The notes below the pieces were generated by a model. The model saw only the letters and a program-made list of their open reading frames with translations. It made no database searches and had not been told where the DNA came from. Positions 5,758-12,063 of a stretch of 12,063 nt of DNA are shown here, one piece after another. The position numbers and the translations under genes are program-made. The stretch spans positions 1-12,063 of the forward strand of contig CAZWJH010000075.1 of the NCBI GenBank assembly GCA_964634755.1, given 5' to 3'. The first letter of the stretch is position 1. Each line of letters starts with the position of its first letter. Source of the stretch: JALXDT01 sp964634755. Its GTDB lineage: Bacteria; Acidobacteriota; Aminicenantia; JAMOAD01.

Positions 5758-6465
5758 GTGTTTTATAGAAAAGATATAAGAACTGATTTGAACTTTTTTG
5801 AGATAAACTTCAGATTTTCAAATCTATTAATAGGTTTTGAAAAAATTTTTATTGATAAGATAAAATTTCAAAGAAAGATTGCTGAAAAACTAGAAAACAC
5901 ATATGAACTCATTGAAAATTTTATTGAGAAAAATCCTGATTTTAGATCAAGTCTTGTACCTTTAAACTTAAGAAGCGAGATTCACTTTATAGGAGAAATG
6001 ATTGAAGAATCAAAGAAAGCAGCGGTAGGCCCCATGGCAGCAGTAGCAGGAGCTTTTGCTGATGAACTTCTTTTGGAAGCGGAAAAATTAGCAGAAAACA
6101 TATTTATTGAAAATGGAGGTGATATAGCTCTTTCTATTAACAGATCTACTCGAATAATGATTTTTTCTGGTAATAAACTTTTTGAAAATAAGATAGGCAT
6201 AGAGCTCCCCTCCGGAAAATTCGGAATAGCGTCCTCGTCAGGAAAAATAGGACACTCTCTGAGCTTTGGAATAGCTGATGTTGTAACTGTAATCTCATCT
6301 TCTGCAACTAAATCGGATGCATTTGCAACAAGTATAGCTAATAAAATAAAAGATAATTGCAAACCTGAAAAATTACTGGAGGAATTTTCCTTTTTGGATG
6401 GAATAATGATTATTTGGGGAGGAAAACTATGGTATAAAGGAAAGTTTGAGATTTTCGTGATTTAA
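5758..6465 (+). CDS. UPF0280/COG2122 family protein, ApbE-like, homocysteine-operon partner
   Basis: A 235-residue cytoplasmic protein of the UPF0280 (COG2122) family, distantly related to the ApbE flavin transferases. Family signatures: GPMAAVAGAFAD (91-102), ENGGDI (118-123), SSGKIGHSLSFGIAD (160-174) and ATKSDAFATSIAN (183-195). The NGGD and SDAxAT elements parallel the nucleotide/metal-binding motifs of ApbE, but whether it binds FAD or modifies a protein is unknown. COG2122 was linked to homocysteine synthesis in anaerobes through co-occurrence with COG1900 and studies in Methanosarcina (MA1715); its reaction is unsettled. The start is GTG at 5758, directly after the DUF39 stop, with GGAGG (5749-5753) inside the end of that gene and a four-base spacer. 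It is the last gene of the operon, 109 bases from a convergent transporter gene. Confidence 0.85.
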   Translation: MFYRKDIRTDLNFFEINFRFSNLLIGFEKIFIDKIKFQRKIAEKLENTYELIENFIEKNPDFRSSLVPLNLRSEIHFIGEMIEESKKAAVGPMAAVAGAFADELLLEAEKLAENIFIENGGDIALSINRSTRIMIFSGNKLFENKIGIELPSGKFGIASSSGKIGHSLSFGIADVVTVISSSATKSDAFATSIANKIKDNCKPEKLLEEFSFLDGIMIIWGGKLWYKGKFEIFVI

Positions 6466-6469
6466 CTGC

Positions 6470-6540
6470 CTTATAACTTTTAATTAAAAAATATGAATCA
6501 GAGTTATAAGTTGCTCCGGATTTTCAAAATTTCTTGAAAA
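6470..6540. terminator. Inverted repeats between convergent genes, possible bidirectional terminator
   Basis: Two perfect inverted repeats lie between the UPF0280 gene and the convergent transporter gene: CTTATAACT (6470-6478) with AGTTATAAG (6502-6510), and TTTTCAA (6521-6527) with TTGAAAA (6534-6540). Both stems are AT-rich and neither is followed by a strong T-run in the plus direction, so this is a weak terminator candidate, supported mainly by its place between two converging transcripts. Confidence 0.3.
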
Positions 6541-6574
6541 AAGGACAAACCTGAAAAAAGTGCTTTCCATTTTT

Positions 6575-8347
6575 CTATTTAAAATAAATAAGATAAACAG
6601 TTAAGGTTAATACAAAACCAACCAGTATATTAACAAGCAATCCTGTTTTTAAAAAATCCGAAAATTTGTAGCCTCCTGGGGTATAAACCATTAAGTTTGT
6701 TTGATATCCAATTGGAGTTGCGAAAGAAGAGGATGCCCCCACGGTTAAAACTATAAGAAAAGGTCTCGGATCTAAGTGCATTTTCGATGCCAAACTAATA
6801 GCTACTGGAAAGATTAAAGCAGCGGCAGCATTATTCGTTATAATCTCAGTATAAAAACTGGTTATTAAAAATAGCCCCGCGATAATCGCAATTATTCCGT
6901 AAGATTGGAGCAAATCAATTAAAAATTTTGCTACCAAATCCGCGATCCCTGAATTTACAATAGCTTTACCAATACCAAAGGATGAAGCAATAACAATTAA
7001 CACATCAAAATCTATAGCTCTTTTTGCATCATTTATACTTATTATGTTGGTTGCAACCATCAGCCCTGCTGTAATTGATGCTGCTACAAGCATAGATTTG
7101 AAGATTCCAAAGACAACAGAAAGAATCATTAATATAGTCAAAGCCAAAGCTAAATTACCCTTTTTTTTGGGTTTGGAATATTCGCTAATACTCGGACTAA
7201 TTAACGAAAAATCCGTGGAATTATACCATTTTTTATGAAAATCCTTATTAGCCAGAAGTAAAAGCGTGTCATTCGGTTGCAATACAATGTCGCCTATTTT
7301 CTTATTAATTCGGGTTCCATTACGATGAATCGCAAGAATAACAGCTTTGTATTTTGTTCTGAATTTGCTTTCTCTCACATTTTGACCGCAAAGGGGAGAA
7401 CTGTTCGATATAACAGCTTCATACACAGCCATCTTATCAGAATCTATATTTTGCAGGTCGAAATCAGGATCATTAATAACATCAAGCCCGGGAATTTTCA
7501 ATAATTCATAAATTGTTTCCGGCAACCCAACAAAAAAGAGTCTATCCCCCAATAAAATTTTTTCGGATGGAGATACTGATGATATCTCTTCTTCATTTCT
7601 TTTTATCTGAAATAAATAAAGCCCCTTTAAGTGCCTAAGGTTTGCCTCTTCTATTGTTTTACCTATAAATGGAAATTTTCTTCCAACTTTTATTTCTGTC
7701 ACAAATTCTCTTATGGATTTTCCCAATTGTAAGGTTATATCCTTTCTATCAGGTAAAAGTTTATACCCAAATAATGCAAAATACAATATACCTGAAATAG
7801 CAATAGGAACACCCACTTTTGACAACTCAAAAAAAGAAAAACCACCAAGACCATTGTCAATCATTAAACCATGTACAACAAGGTTTGTACTGGTTCCAAT
7901 AAGAGTACACACTCCTCCAAATATTGCGGCATAAGAAAGTGGAATCAAGAACTTTGAAGCGGAAAGGTTATTTTTCTTGGCCCATCGTTTAATAACTGGT
8001 ATTAGAGAAGTCACTATAGGCGTATTATTCAAAAAGGCGGAAAGAAAAGCCACGGGAAACATCAATTTAAAGTAAATAAATCTATTTTCTCCGCTACCAA
8101 GAAGTTTTTCAATAAAAAGAGTAAAAGAGGTGGAGCTTTGCAAAGCATATGAAATTACAAAAAGAGCTGCAACTGTTAACATTCCATGATTTGAAAAACC
8201 TGAAAATGCTTCATTTAAAGATATAACTCTCCCTAAATATAAAATAATTAAAGATGAAAATAAAATAAAAGATGGTTTGTGGAGTTCTTTTGCAAGAGCA
8301 ATTGTCATTATGAGAACAATCAAAAATGTGTAAATCATCCCAAACAT
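6575..8347 (-). CDS. SLC13/DASS-family anion transporter with two central TrkA-C (RCK_C) domains
   Basis: A 590-residue polytopic inner-membrane protein of the divalent anion:Na+ symporter (SLC13/ArsB-NhaD) superfamily. An N-terminal hydrophobic half (about 5-200) contains the hairpin motif FLNNTPIV (105-112) and GTSTNL (151-156). Two soluble TrkA-C domains follow (about 215-283 and 305-374), each with the G-x-x-L/R...L-x-x-GD/ND-x-L pattern. A second hydrophobic half (about 398-588) repeats the substrate hairpin as TNNAAAALIFP (504-514) and ends with PIGYQTNLMVYTPGGY. This architecture matches the SAC1/SLT-like sulfate-transporter branch, but substrate cannot be fixed from sequence; sulfate, dicarboxylates or another anion are possible. 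The cytoplasmic TrkA-C pair suggests gating by a bound ligand. The gene stands alone with its own promoter and converges on the homocysteine operon. GAGAG precedes the ATG; the fourth residue, also Met, is an alternative start. Confidence 0.88.
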   Translation of the reverse strand: MFGMIYTFLIVLIMTIALAKELHKPSFILFSSLIILYLGRVISLNEAFSGFSNHGMLTVAALFVISYALQSSTSFTLFIEKLLGSGENRFIYFKLMFPVAFLSAFLNNTPIVTSLIPVIKRWAKKNNLSASKFLIPLSYAAIFGGVCTLIGTSTNLVVHGLMIDNGLGGFSFFELSKVGVPIAISGILYFALFGYKLLPDRKDITLQLGKSIREFVTEIKVGRKFPFIGKTIEEANLRHLKGLYLFQIKRNEEEISSVSPSEKILLGDRLFFVGLPETIYELLKIPGLDVINDPDFDLQNIDSDKMAVYEAVISNSSPLCGQNVRESKFRTKYKAVILAIHRNGTRINKKIGDIVLQPNDTLLLLANKDFHKKWYNSTDFSLISPSISEYSKPKKKGNLALALTILMILSVVFGIFKSMLVAASITAGLMVATNIISINDAKRAIDFDVLIVIASSFGIGKAIVNSGIADLVAKFLIDLLQSYGIIAIIAGLFLITSFYTEIITNNAAAALIFPVAISLASKMHLDPRPFLIVLTVGASSSFATPIGYQTNLMVYTPGGYKFSDFLKTGLLVNILVGFVLTLTVYLIYFK

Positions 8348-8375
8348 TTTTCTCTCTTACCAATGAAATAGGTAA

Positions 8376-8407
8376 ATTATATTAGTATATAATCTTTTCC
8401 CTGTCAA
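8376..8407 (-). promoter_or_regulatory. Promoter of the SLC13 transporter gene
   Basis: On the minus strand a perfect TTGACA (plus-strand TGTCAA, 8402-8407) is followed after 17 bases by TAATAT (8379-8384), or after 20 bases by a perfect TATAAT (8376-8381). Transcription would start about 20-30 bases before the ATG, giving a short leader with no room for a riboswitch. Confidence 0.6.
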
Positions 8408-8412
8408 AAAAA

Positions 8413-8440
8413 TTACATCTTTTCATTTTACATCTTTCAT
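8413..8440. repeat. Imperfect direct repeat just upstream of the transporter promoter
   Basis: TTACATCTTTTCAT (8413-8426) is followed one base later by TTACATCTTTCAT (8428-8440), differing by a single T. The pair lies five bases upstream of the -35 hexamer of the transporter promoter, where an activator or repressor could bind in tandem with a 15-base register. The rest of the gap (8441-8514) shows no gene, and no convincing terminator for the prenyltransferase operon. Confidence 0.4.
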
Positions 8441-8514
8441 ATTATTTTTTCTGAGATAGTAATTAAAAGAATCTGAGAATTTGTGAATTTTCTTATTCAA
8501 AAGTTTTTGCTTCA

Positions 8515-9390
8515 TTAATAAAGATAAATCAAAGCTATAATACTGATCCCCCACAAAATTATATCCAATATCAGAGGCCAGTCATGAATTAAAAGATATG
8601 TGGGATCTCCGAATGTATCTTTATTATAGATAATGTAAAGATATCTAAAAATACCATAGACCACAAAAGGCACAGTCAAATAAAAATATTCGGTTCCAAA
8701 ATATGTACTAACTTTAGGAGACAATGTATAGATTATGTAAGAAATTAATGTTGTTGATGTTAAAATAGGAATAATCTGGTCTATCATGGAGAGTGAATAA
8801 TATGATAACACCTTTTTGTGCTTGTCAGCATCCTTAAGCTTAATAAGTTCCTGTCTTCTTTTTGTAGCAGCAAGGAAAAGTGCCAGGAGAAAAAGATCAA
8901 TTACAAGCCATGAGGATAGCTCCACCCTAATTGCATAAGCTCCAACAAGAGCTCGTATGTCAAAACCTATTGCAATTGTTATCATGTCTATGAAGACCAT
9001 TCTTTTGAGAAAAAGAGAATATAAAAGTATTAGAAAAAAGTAGGAAAGGGTAAAAAGAGCCACCCCTTTATCAACAGAATAACTTATATAAACTCCAATC
9101 AAAAAAAGAAAGATGAAAAGGAAAACTGCCTCTAAAACAGAAATTTTACCAGATGCGATTGGCCTGTTTTTCTTAACTGGATGAAGCCTGTCTTTTTCCC
9201 TATCAACAATATCATTAAGAACATATGAAGAAGAAGCAACAAGAGAAAAGCCCATGAAGGTCAAAAGAATCTTTCTCCAATCTTCGGTATTAAAAAAATT
9301 CTTTGAAAAAATCATTGGAGAAAATATAAACACATTTTTTATCCACTGATGAACTCTTAAAAGTTTTATAAATTCTTTTACCTTATTCAC
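8515..9390 (-). CDS. UbiA-superfamily prenyltransferase, polyprenyl-phosphate phosphoribosyltransferase-like
   Basis: An integral membrane protein of about 291 residues with roughly eight to nine hydrophobic segments. The Asp-rich UbiA motif is visible as ND-x2-D-x3-D-x2-HP followed by K-x2-RPIASG (about 59-81), and the second conserved loop reads AATKRRQEL (about 174-182). The N-terminal LLRVHQWIKNVFIF, the HP after the Asp-rich motif and the KRRQEL loop fit the branch containing mycobacterial Rv3806c, which transfers phosphoribose from PRPP to polyprenyl phosphate, better than MenA or UbiA proper. Because the preceding gene is UbiE-like, a quinone-pathway role remains possible. I start it at GTG 9390, with AGGTGA five bases upstream; GTG 9399 would add three residues but has no ribosome site. 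It overlaps the methyltransferase gene by eight bases and is the last gene of its operon. Confidence 0.82.
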   Translation of the reverse strand: MNKVKEFIKLLRVHQWIKNVFIFSPMIFSKNFFNTEDWRKILLTFMGFSLVASSSYVLNDIVDREKDRLHPVKKNRPIASGKISVLEAVFLFIFLFLIGVYISYSVDKGVALFTLSYFFLILLYSLFLKRMVFIDMITIAIGFDIRALVGAYAIRVELSSWLVIDLFLLALFLAATKRRQELIKLKDADKHKKVLSYYSLSMIDQIIPILTSTTLISYIIYTLSPKVSTYFGTEYFYLTVPFVVYGIFRYLYIIYNKDTFGDPTYLLIHDWPLILDIILWGISIIALIYLY

Positions 9391-10045
9391 TCTTTTCACC
9401 TAAAAAATAAAAAGATATTCCCAAAAAAGTCTTCACAATTTTGATTTTAACAAATCCAATATTATTAAGCAAACTTGAAAACTCTGATACTTTCATAAAA
9501 GAGAAAATCGAGTTTGAAAAATATTTTATAGGTAAAGTGTCTTTATAAAAGAACCCGTAAAAAAAGGGGACTATCCTCCCCAAATAAAATTTATAAAAAA
9601 ATCTAAGGACAACATTTTTCGGAGGAAAAAACTCCAAAATTATTATCTTTCCTCCAGGTTTTAAAACTCGCAATGCTTCACTCAGAGTAATCCTGACACT
9701 ATCAAGATTCCTCATTACATAGGCAGAGATAATGCAGTCAAAACTTTCATTCTTAAAAGGTAGTTTCTCTCCTACCCCCATTACAAATTTTATAAACTCC
9801 CTCTTTTTTTTACCCTCCATAATCATTTTAAATGAAGGATCTATTCCTATTATAAACCCATTCTCTTTGATTGCCTCTGAAAAAACCCCCGTACCCACTC
9901 CCAAATCTAAAATAAAATTATTCTTACTATCTATAAACTTTCTTAGTTTTCTTCTCCAAAATTTTTCAATGCCAAAGCTTGAAAGAAAGTTAAATTTTTC
10001 ATAATGATTTGAAATTTTATTAAATATTTGAACACTTTTCAGCAT
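9383..10045 (-). CDS. ubiE: UbiE/MenG (COQ5)-type SAM-dependent C-methyltransferase
   Basis: A 220-residue class I SAM-dependent methyltransferase with the UbiE/COQ5 signature. The N-terminal IFNKISNHYEKFNFLSSFG (7-25) and FWRRKL match the family's VFxxIAxxYDxxNxxLSxG block. SAM motif I is ILDLGVGTGVFS (45-56), with acidic Asp69 in GIDP; then PFKNESFDCIISAYVMRN (96-113) and ALRVLKPGGKIIILEF (124-139). Family members methylate 2-polyprenyl quinol precursors, the last step of menaquinone synthesis (MenG) or an intermediate step of ubiquinone synthesis. No other men or ubi gene is in the window, so the substrate is not confirmed and the symbol is tentative. Its ATG overlaps the stop of the upstream GH13 gene as TAATG, with no clear Shine-Dalgarno, so translation probably depends on coupling. 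Confidence 0.82.
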   Translation of the reverse strand: MLKSVQIFNKISNHYEKFNFLSSFGIEKFWRRKLRKFIDSKNNFILDLGVGTGVFSEAIKENGFIIGIDPSFKMIMEGKKKREFIKFVMGVGEKLPFKNESFDCIISAYVMRNLDSVRITLSEALRVLKPGGKIIILEFFPPKNVVLRFFYKFYLGRIVPFFYGFFYKDTLPIKYFSNSIFSFMKVSEFSSLLNNIGFVKIKIVKTFLGISFYFLGEKSE

Positions 10046-11916
10046 TAAGTTTGCTGTTTAATCTCTTTTAACCAAACTACATCATACGGCATAATTTTAA
10101 GATATATTTTTCCATCATCATCAGCCATCCAGTCCATTTCACTAACTAGGTCTTTCCAGTATCTTCCACCATACTTCGTCACCGGGATTCCAAACTTACA
10201 AATATCTTTTGTAATATTTATCATTGCAAGTATTGTTTCATCCCCTTCAGGAGACTTTCTTAAAACAGAAAAAACTTTTGGAGAAAGTTTGATAATCCTC
10301 TGTTCACCATTAGGATGAAAAGCTCTTTCCTTTGATCTAATTTTAACAAGTCTTCCAAACTCTCTACTTATCCTTGAAACTTTTGATAGAGGATCTTTTA
10401 AAGCATTCATTATAGCTTCATATGAAACCACTGTTCTATTAATGGCTCTGTTTGATTTTGTCTCTAAGACAGCTTGAATATCATTCTGAGTCCCGATCAT
10501 ACTATGGAGATAAATACCGGGAACACCCGCCAAAACCAAGGCCATAACTCTTGATGCAACAAATCTTTTAACCTGAAAGGCAATATCTTCGGACTCATCA
10601 TTTTCATCATTAAGAGCACTAAACCATGTTATATTAATCTCATAAGGCTCTTTCCCACCCCCAGCAACGGCTCTGTAAGAAATTATCCCCCCGTGTTTTT
10701 TTGCTCTTTCAATAATTAATTCTATTTCCTCCTTAGGTAAAATGTCCTTTACTGCCATAAGACCTATTCCATCATGGGAATCCAAGAAATTAAAAAATGT
10801 GTTTGTTTTTGATTTTAACTCTAACCCAGCTGCCCAATTACTTATTGCAGTTGCATCCTCCTTATAAAAAGTGTAAAGAACCAAAGGTGGAAGTGCAAAA
10901 TTATATACCATTTGAGCTTCATCATTACCATTTCCAAAGTATGAAATATTTTCCTTATGAGGCACATTGGTTTCTGTTATTAGAGCAACCCATGGAGCAA
11001 CAATTTTAAAGACATCCCTGAATAGCTTTACAATCTCATGAGTTTGATCAAGATGAATACAACTTGTACCCGGCTCAGCCCAAAGATAAGTAACAGCATC
11101 CAATCTTATTATACTTGCTCCATGCCTAACATAAAAAAGAAGGATCTCGATTACCCTCATCAAAACTTCAGGACTTTTATAATTTAAATCTATCTGATCA
11201 TTGGAAAAGGTTGTCCAAACATAAACAGGACCATTTATTGATTGATATTTAGAAAGAATATCAGAAGTCCGCGGTCTGAAAATCAATTTTCTCTGCTCAG
11301 GAGTTATCTCATCTGGTGATTTAAATGAAACAAAATACTCCTGATACCTTTTATTACCATTTAAAAATTCCTGAAACCATCGGCTTTTTGAAGAAACATG
11401 GTTAAATACACCATCAAACATTAATTGATATTTCCTCTCAAGCTCTTCTATATCTTCCCATGTTCCAAGTCTTGGATCCACTGTTGTAAAATCAATGACA
11501 GAAAACCCTCTATCAGAGGAGTAAGGGAAAAATGGTAAAATATGGATCGTACTTATCTCCCCTTCTAAATAACTATCACAAAATTTTTCAAGAGCCTTTA
11601 AAGGCTTTTCATTACCTCCTACAATCAAATCCCCATAAGTAATCAAAATTATGTCCTTTTGAGTAAATCTCTCCTCAGGAGCAAAATTCTTTTCTCTCTC
11701 TTTTAACTCATCGGATTTATGAGCATAATATACCTTTAAAATCCTTTCAAGTTCAGGTAAATATTCATCTGCTTTTTCCCTTCCATAAAGGAACTTTAAT
11801 CTTTTGTAAAGTTGATTCCTTTGCTCCTCTGTAAGCTGAAGGAGTGGTCTTGTGTAATCAGGCTCAGGATTGTGAACTGTTGAAACATAGGAAAATTCTT
11901 TTTCCCCATTACTCAT
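10045..11916 (-). CDS. GH13 subfamily 18 glycoside phosphorylase (sucrose/glucosylglycerate phosphorylase-like)
   Basis: A (beta/alpha)8 alpha-retaining enzyme of the sucrose-phosphorylase group, which reversibly splits a glucoside with phosphate to glucose 1-phosphate. Numbered from the Met encoded at 11914-11916 (623 residues): N-terminal helical extension with LYGREKADEY (43-52); GDLIVGG (95-101); HILPFFPYSSDRGFSVIDF (125-143); Asn172-His173 in FDGVFNHVS; nucleophile Asp273 in IIRLDAVTY; acid/base Glu315 in LITETNVPH; stabiliser Asp382 in NFLDSHDG. The long N-terminus and length resemble the branch with sucrose 6'-phosphate and glucosylglycerate phosphorylases (E. coli YcjM-like) more than the roughly 490-500-residue sucrose phosphorylases; the acceptor is not decidable by eye. 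No signal peptide, so cytoplasmic. GGAGGG lies seven bases before the chosen ATG, and the in-frame ATG at 11931 overlaps that site, so it is unlikely. First gene of the operon. Confidence 0.88.
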   Translation of the reverse strand: MSNGEKEFSYVSTVHNPEPDYTRPLLQLTEEQRNQLYKRLKFLYGREKADEYLPELERILKVYYAHKSDELKEREKNFAPEERFTQKDIILITYGDLIVGGNEKPLKALEKFCDSYLEGEISTIHILPFFPYSSDRGFSVIDFTTVDPRLGTWEDIEELERKYQLMFDGVFNHVSSKSRWFQEFLNGNKRYQEYFVSFKSPDEITPEQRKLIFRPRTSDILSKYQSINGPVYVWTTFSNDQIDLNYKSPEVLMRVIEILLFYVRHGASIIRLDAVTYLWAEPGTSCIHLDQTHEIVKLFRDVFKIVAPWVALITETNVPHKENISYFGNGNDEAQMVYNFALPPLVLYTFYKEDATAISNWAAGLELKSKTNTFFNFLDSHDGIGLMAVKDILPKEEIELIIERAKKHGGIISYRAVAGGGKEPYEINITWFSALNDENDESEDIAFQVKRFVASRVMALVLAGVPGIYLHSMIGTQNDIQAVLETKSNRAINRTVVSYEAIMNALKDPLSKVSRISREFGRLVKIRSKERAFHPNGEQRIIKLSPKVFSVLRKSPEGDETILAMINITKDICKFGIPVTKYGGRYWKDLVSEMDWMADDDGKIYLKIMPYDVVWLKEIKQQT

Positions 11917-11947
11917 ATCTTTTCCCTCCATATTATCATAACAATTA

Positions 11948-11976
11948 AATTTAACTTAAAATTAAAAAAATTTCAA
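11948..11976 (-). promoter_or_regulatory. Possible promoter of the GH13-ubiE-ubiA operon
   Basis: On the minus strand TTGAAA (plus-strand TTTCAA, 11971-11976) is followed after 17 bases by TAAATT (plus-strand AATTTA, 11948-11953). The predicted start near 11941 leaves about 25 bases before the ATG. The surroundings are extremely AT-rich, so similar matches arise by chance. Confidence 0.33.
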
Positions 11977-12013
11977 ACATTCTTTTAAAAATAGTAGTGA
12001 TCCGTATTTCTTA

Positions 12014-12042
12014 TTGAAAAAATAAAAAAAAGGGAGTATAAT
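12014..12042 (+). promoter_or_regulatory. Strong rightward promoter for a gene beyond the window
   Basis: TTGAAA (12014-12019, five of six consensus), a 17-base spacer and a perfect TATAAT (12037-12042) point rightward, divergent from the GH13 operon. Transcription would start near 12049, so the gene it serves lies outside the window. It sits back to back with the GH13 operon promoter, about 60 bases apart. Confidence 0.6.
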
Positions 12043-12063
12043 TTTTTTGAAATAAAATATTAA

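Noticed and set aside
5982..6362. 126-codon open frame antisense to the UPF0280 gene
   Set aside because: It overlaps a gene with clear family motifs, has no ribosome binding site or recognisable protein character, and is a by-product of the opposite strand's codon use.
7044..7934. Several 64-75 codon plus-strand frames within the transporter gene
   Set aside because: They lie entirely inside a well-supported membrane-protein gene on the other strand and show no family features.

Overview
The window looks like an AT-rich bacterial chromosome segment, roughly one third G+C by eye, with lysine- and isoleucine-rich proteins, strong AGGAGG-type ribosome binding sites and tightly packed, overlapping genes. 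UvrC, a UbiE-type methyltransferase and sigma-70-like promoters (TTGACA/TATAAT-like, 17-bp spacers) point to Bacteria. The homocysteine genes and the archaeal/fungal-type aspartate-semialdehyde dehydrogenase suggest an anaerobe using sulfide-based sulfur assimilation. I cannot place it in a phylum. There are no tRNA or rRNA genes, CRISPR arrays, insertion sequences or phage genes.

Layout. (1) 1-1917, plus strand: a DUF59/MIP18-type Fe-S assembly protein, then UvrC, which lacks the usual C-terminal helix-hairpin-helix region. (2) 1918-2235: a regulatory leader. It has a near-consensus promoter, a G+C-rich strongly self-complementary RNA of about 120 nt that begins at the predicted transcription start, a tiny ORF (MNKLMC) with a perfect Shine-Dalgarno, and a possible attenuator ending in eight Ts. 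I could not match the RNA to any riboswitch class I know. (3) 2236-6465, plus strand: a tight four-gene operon of asd, aspartokinase, a DUF39/COG1900 homocysteine-forming sulfurtransferase and a UPF0280/COG2122 ApbE-like protein. (4) 6575-8347, minus strand: an SLC13/DASS anion transporter carrying two TrkA-C (RCK_C) domains, with its own promoter and a direct repeat just upstream of the -35. (5) 8515-11916, minus strand: an overlapping operon of a GH13 subfamily 18 sugar phosphorylase, a UbiE/MenG-type methyltransferase and a UbiA-family prenyltransferase of the phosphoribosyl-polyprenyl-phosphate synthase type. (6) The right edge has a strong rightward promoter for a gene outside the window.

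How the genes fit together. Aspartokinase makes aspartyl phosphate and Asd reduces it to aspartate semialdehyde. The DUF39 enzyme is expected to convert the semialdehyde directly to homocysteine with sulfide-derived sulfur, bypassing homoserine. The UPF0280 protein is a known genomic partner of this route with unsettled chemistry. The structured leader is therefore a candidate sensor for a methionine- or aspartate-family metabolite, or for sulfur supply. The leader and its unexplained RNA are the most interesting part of the window.
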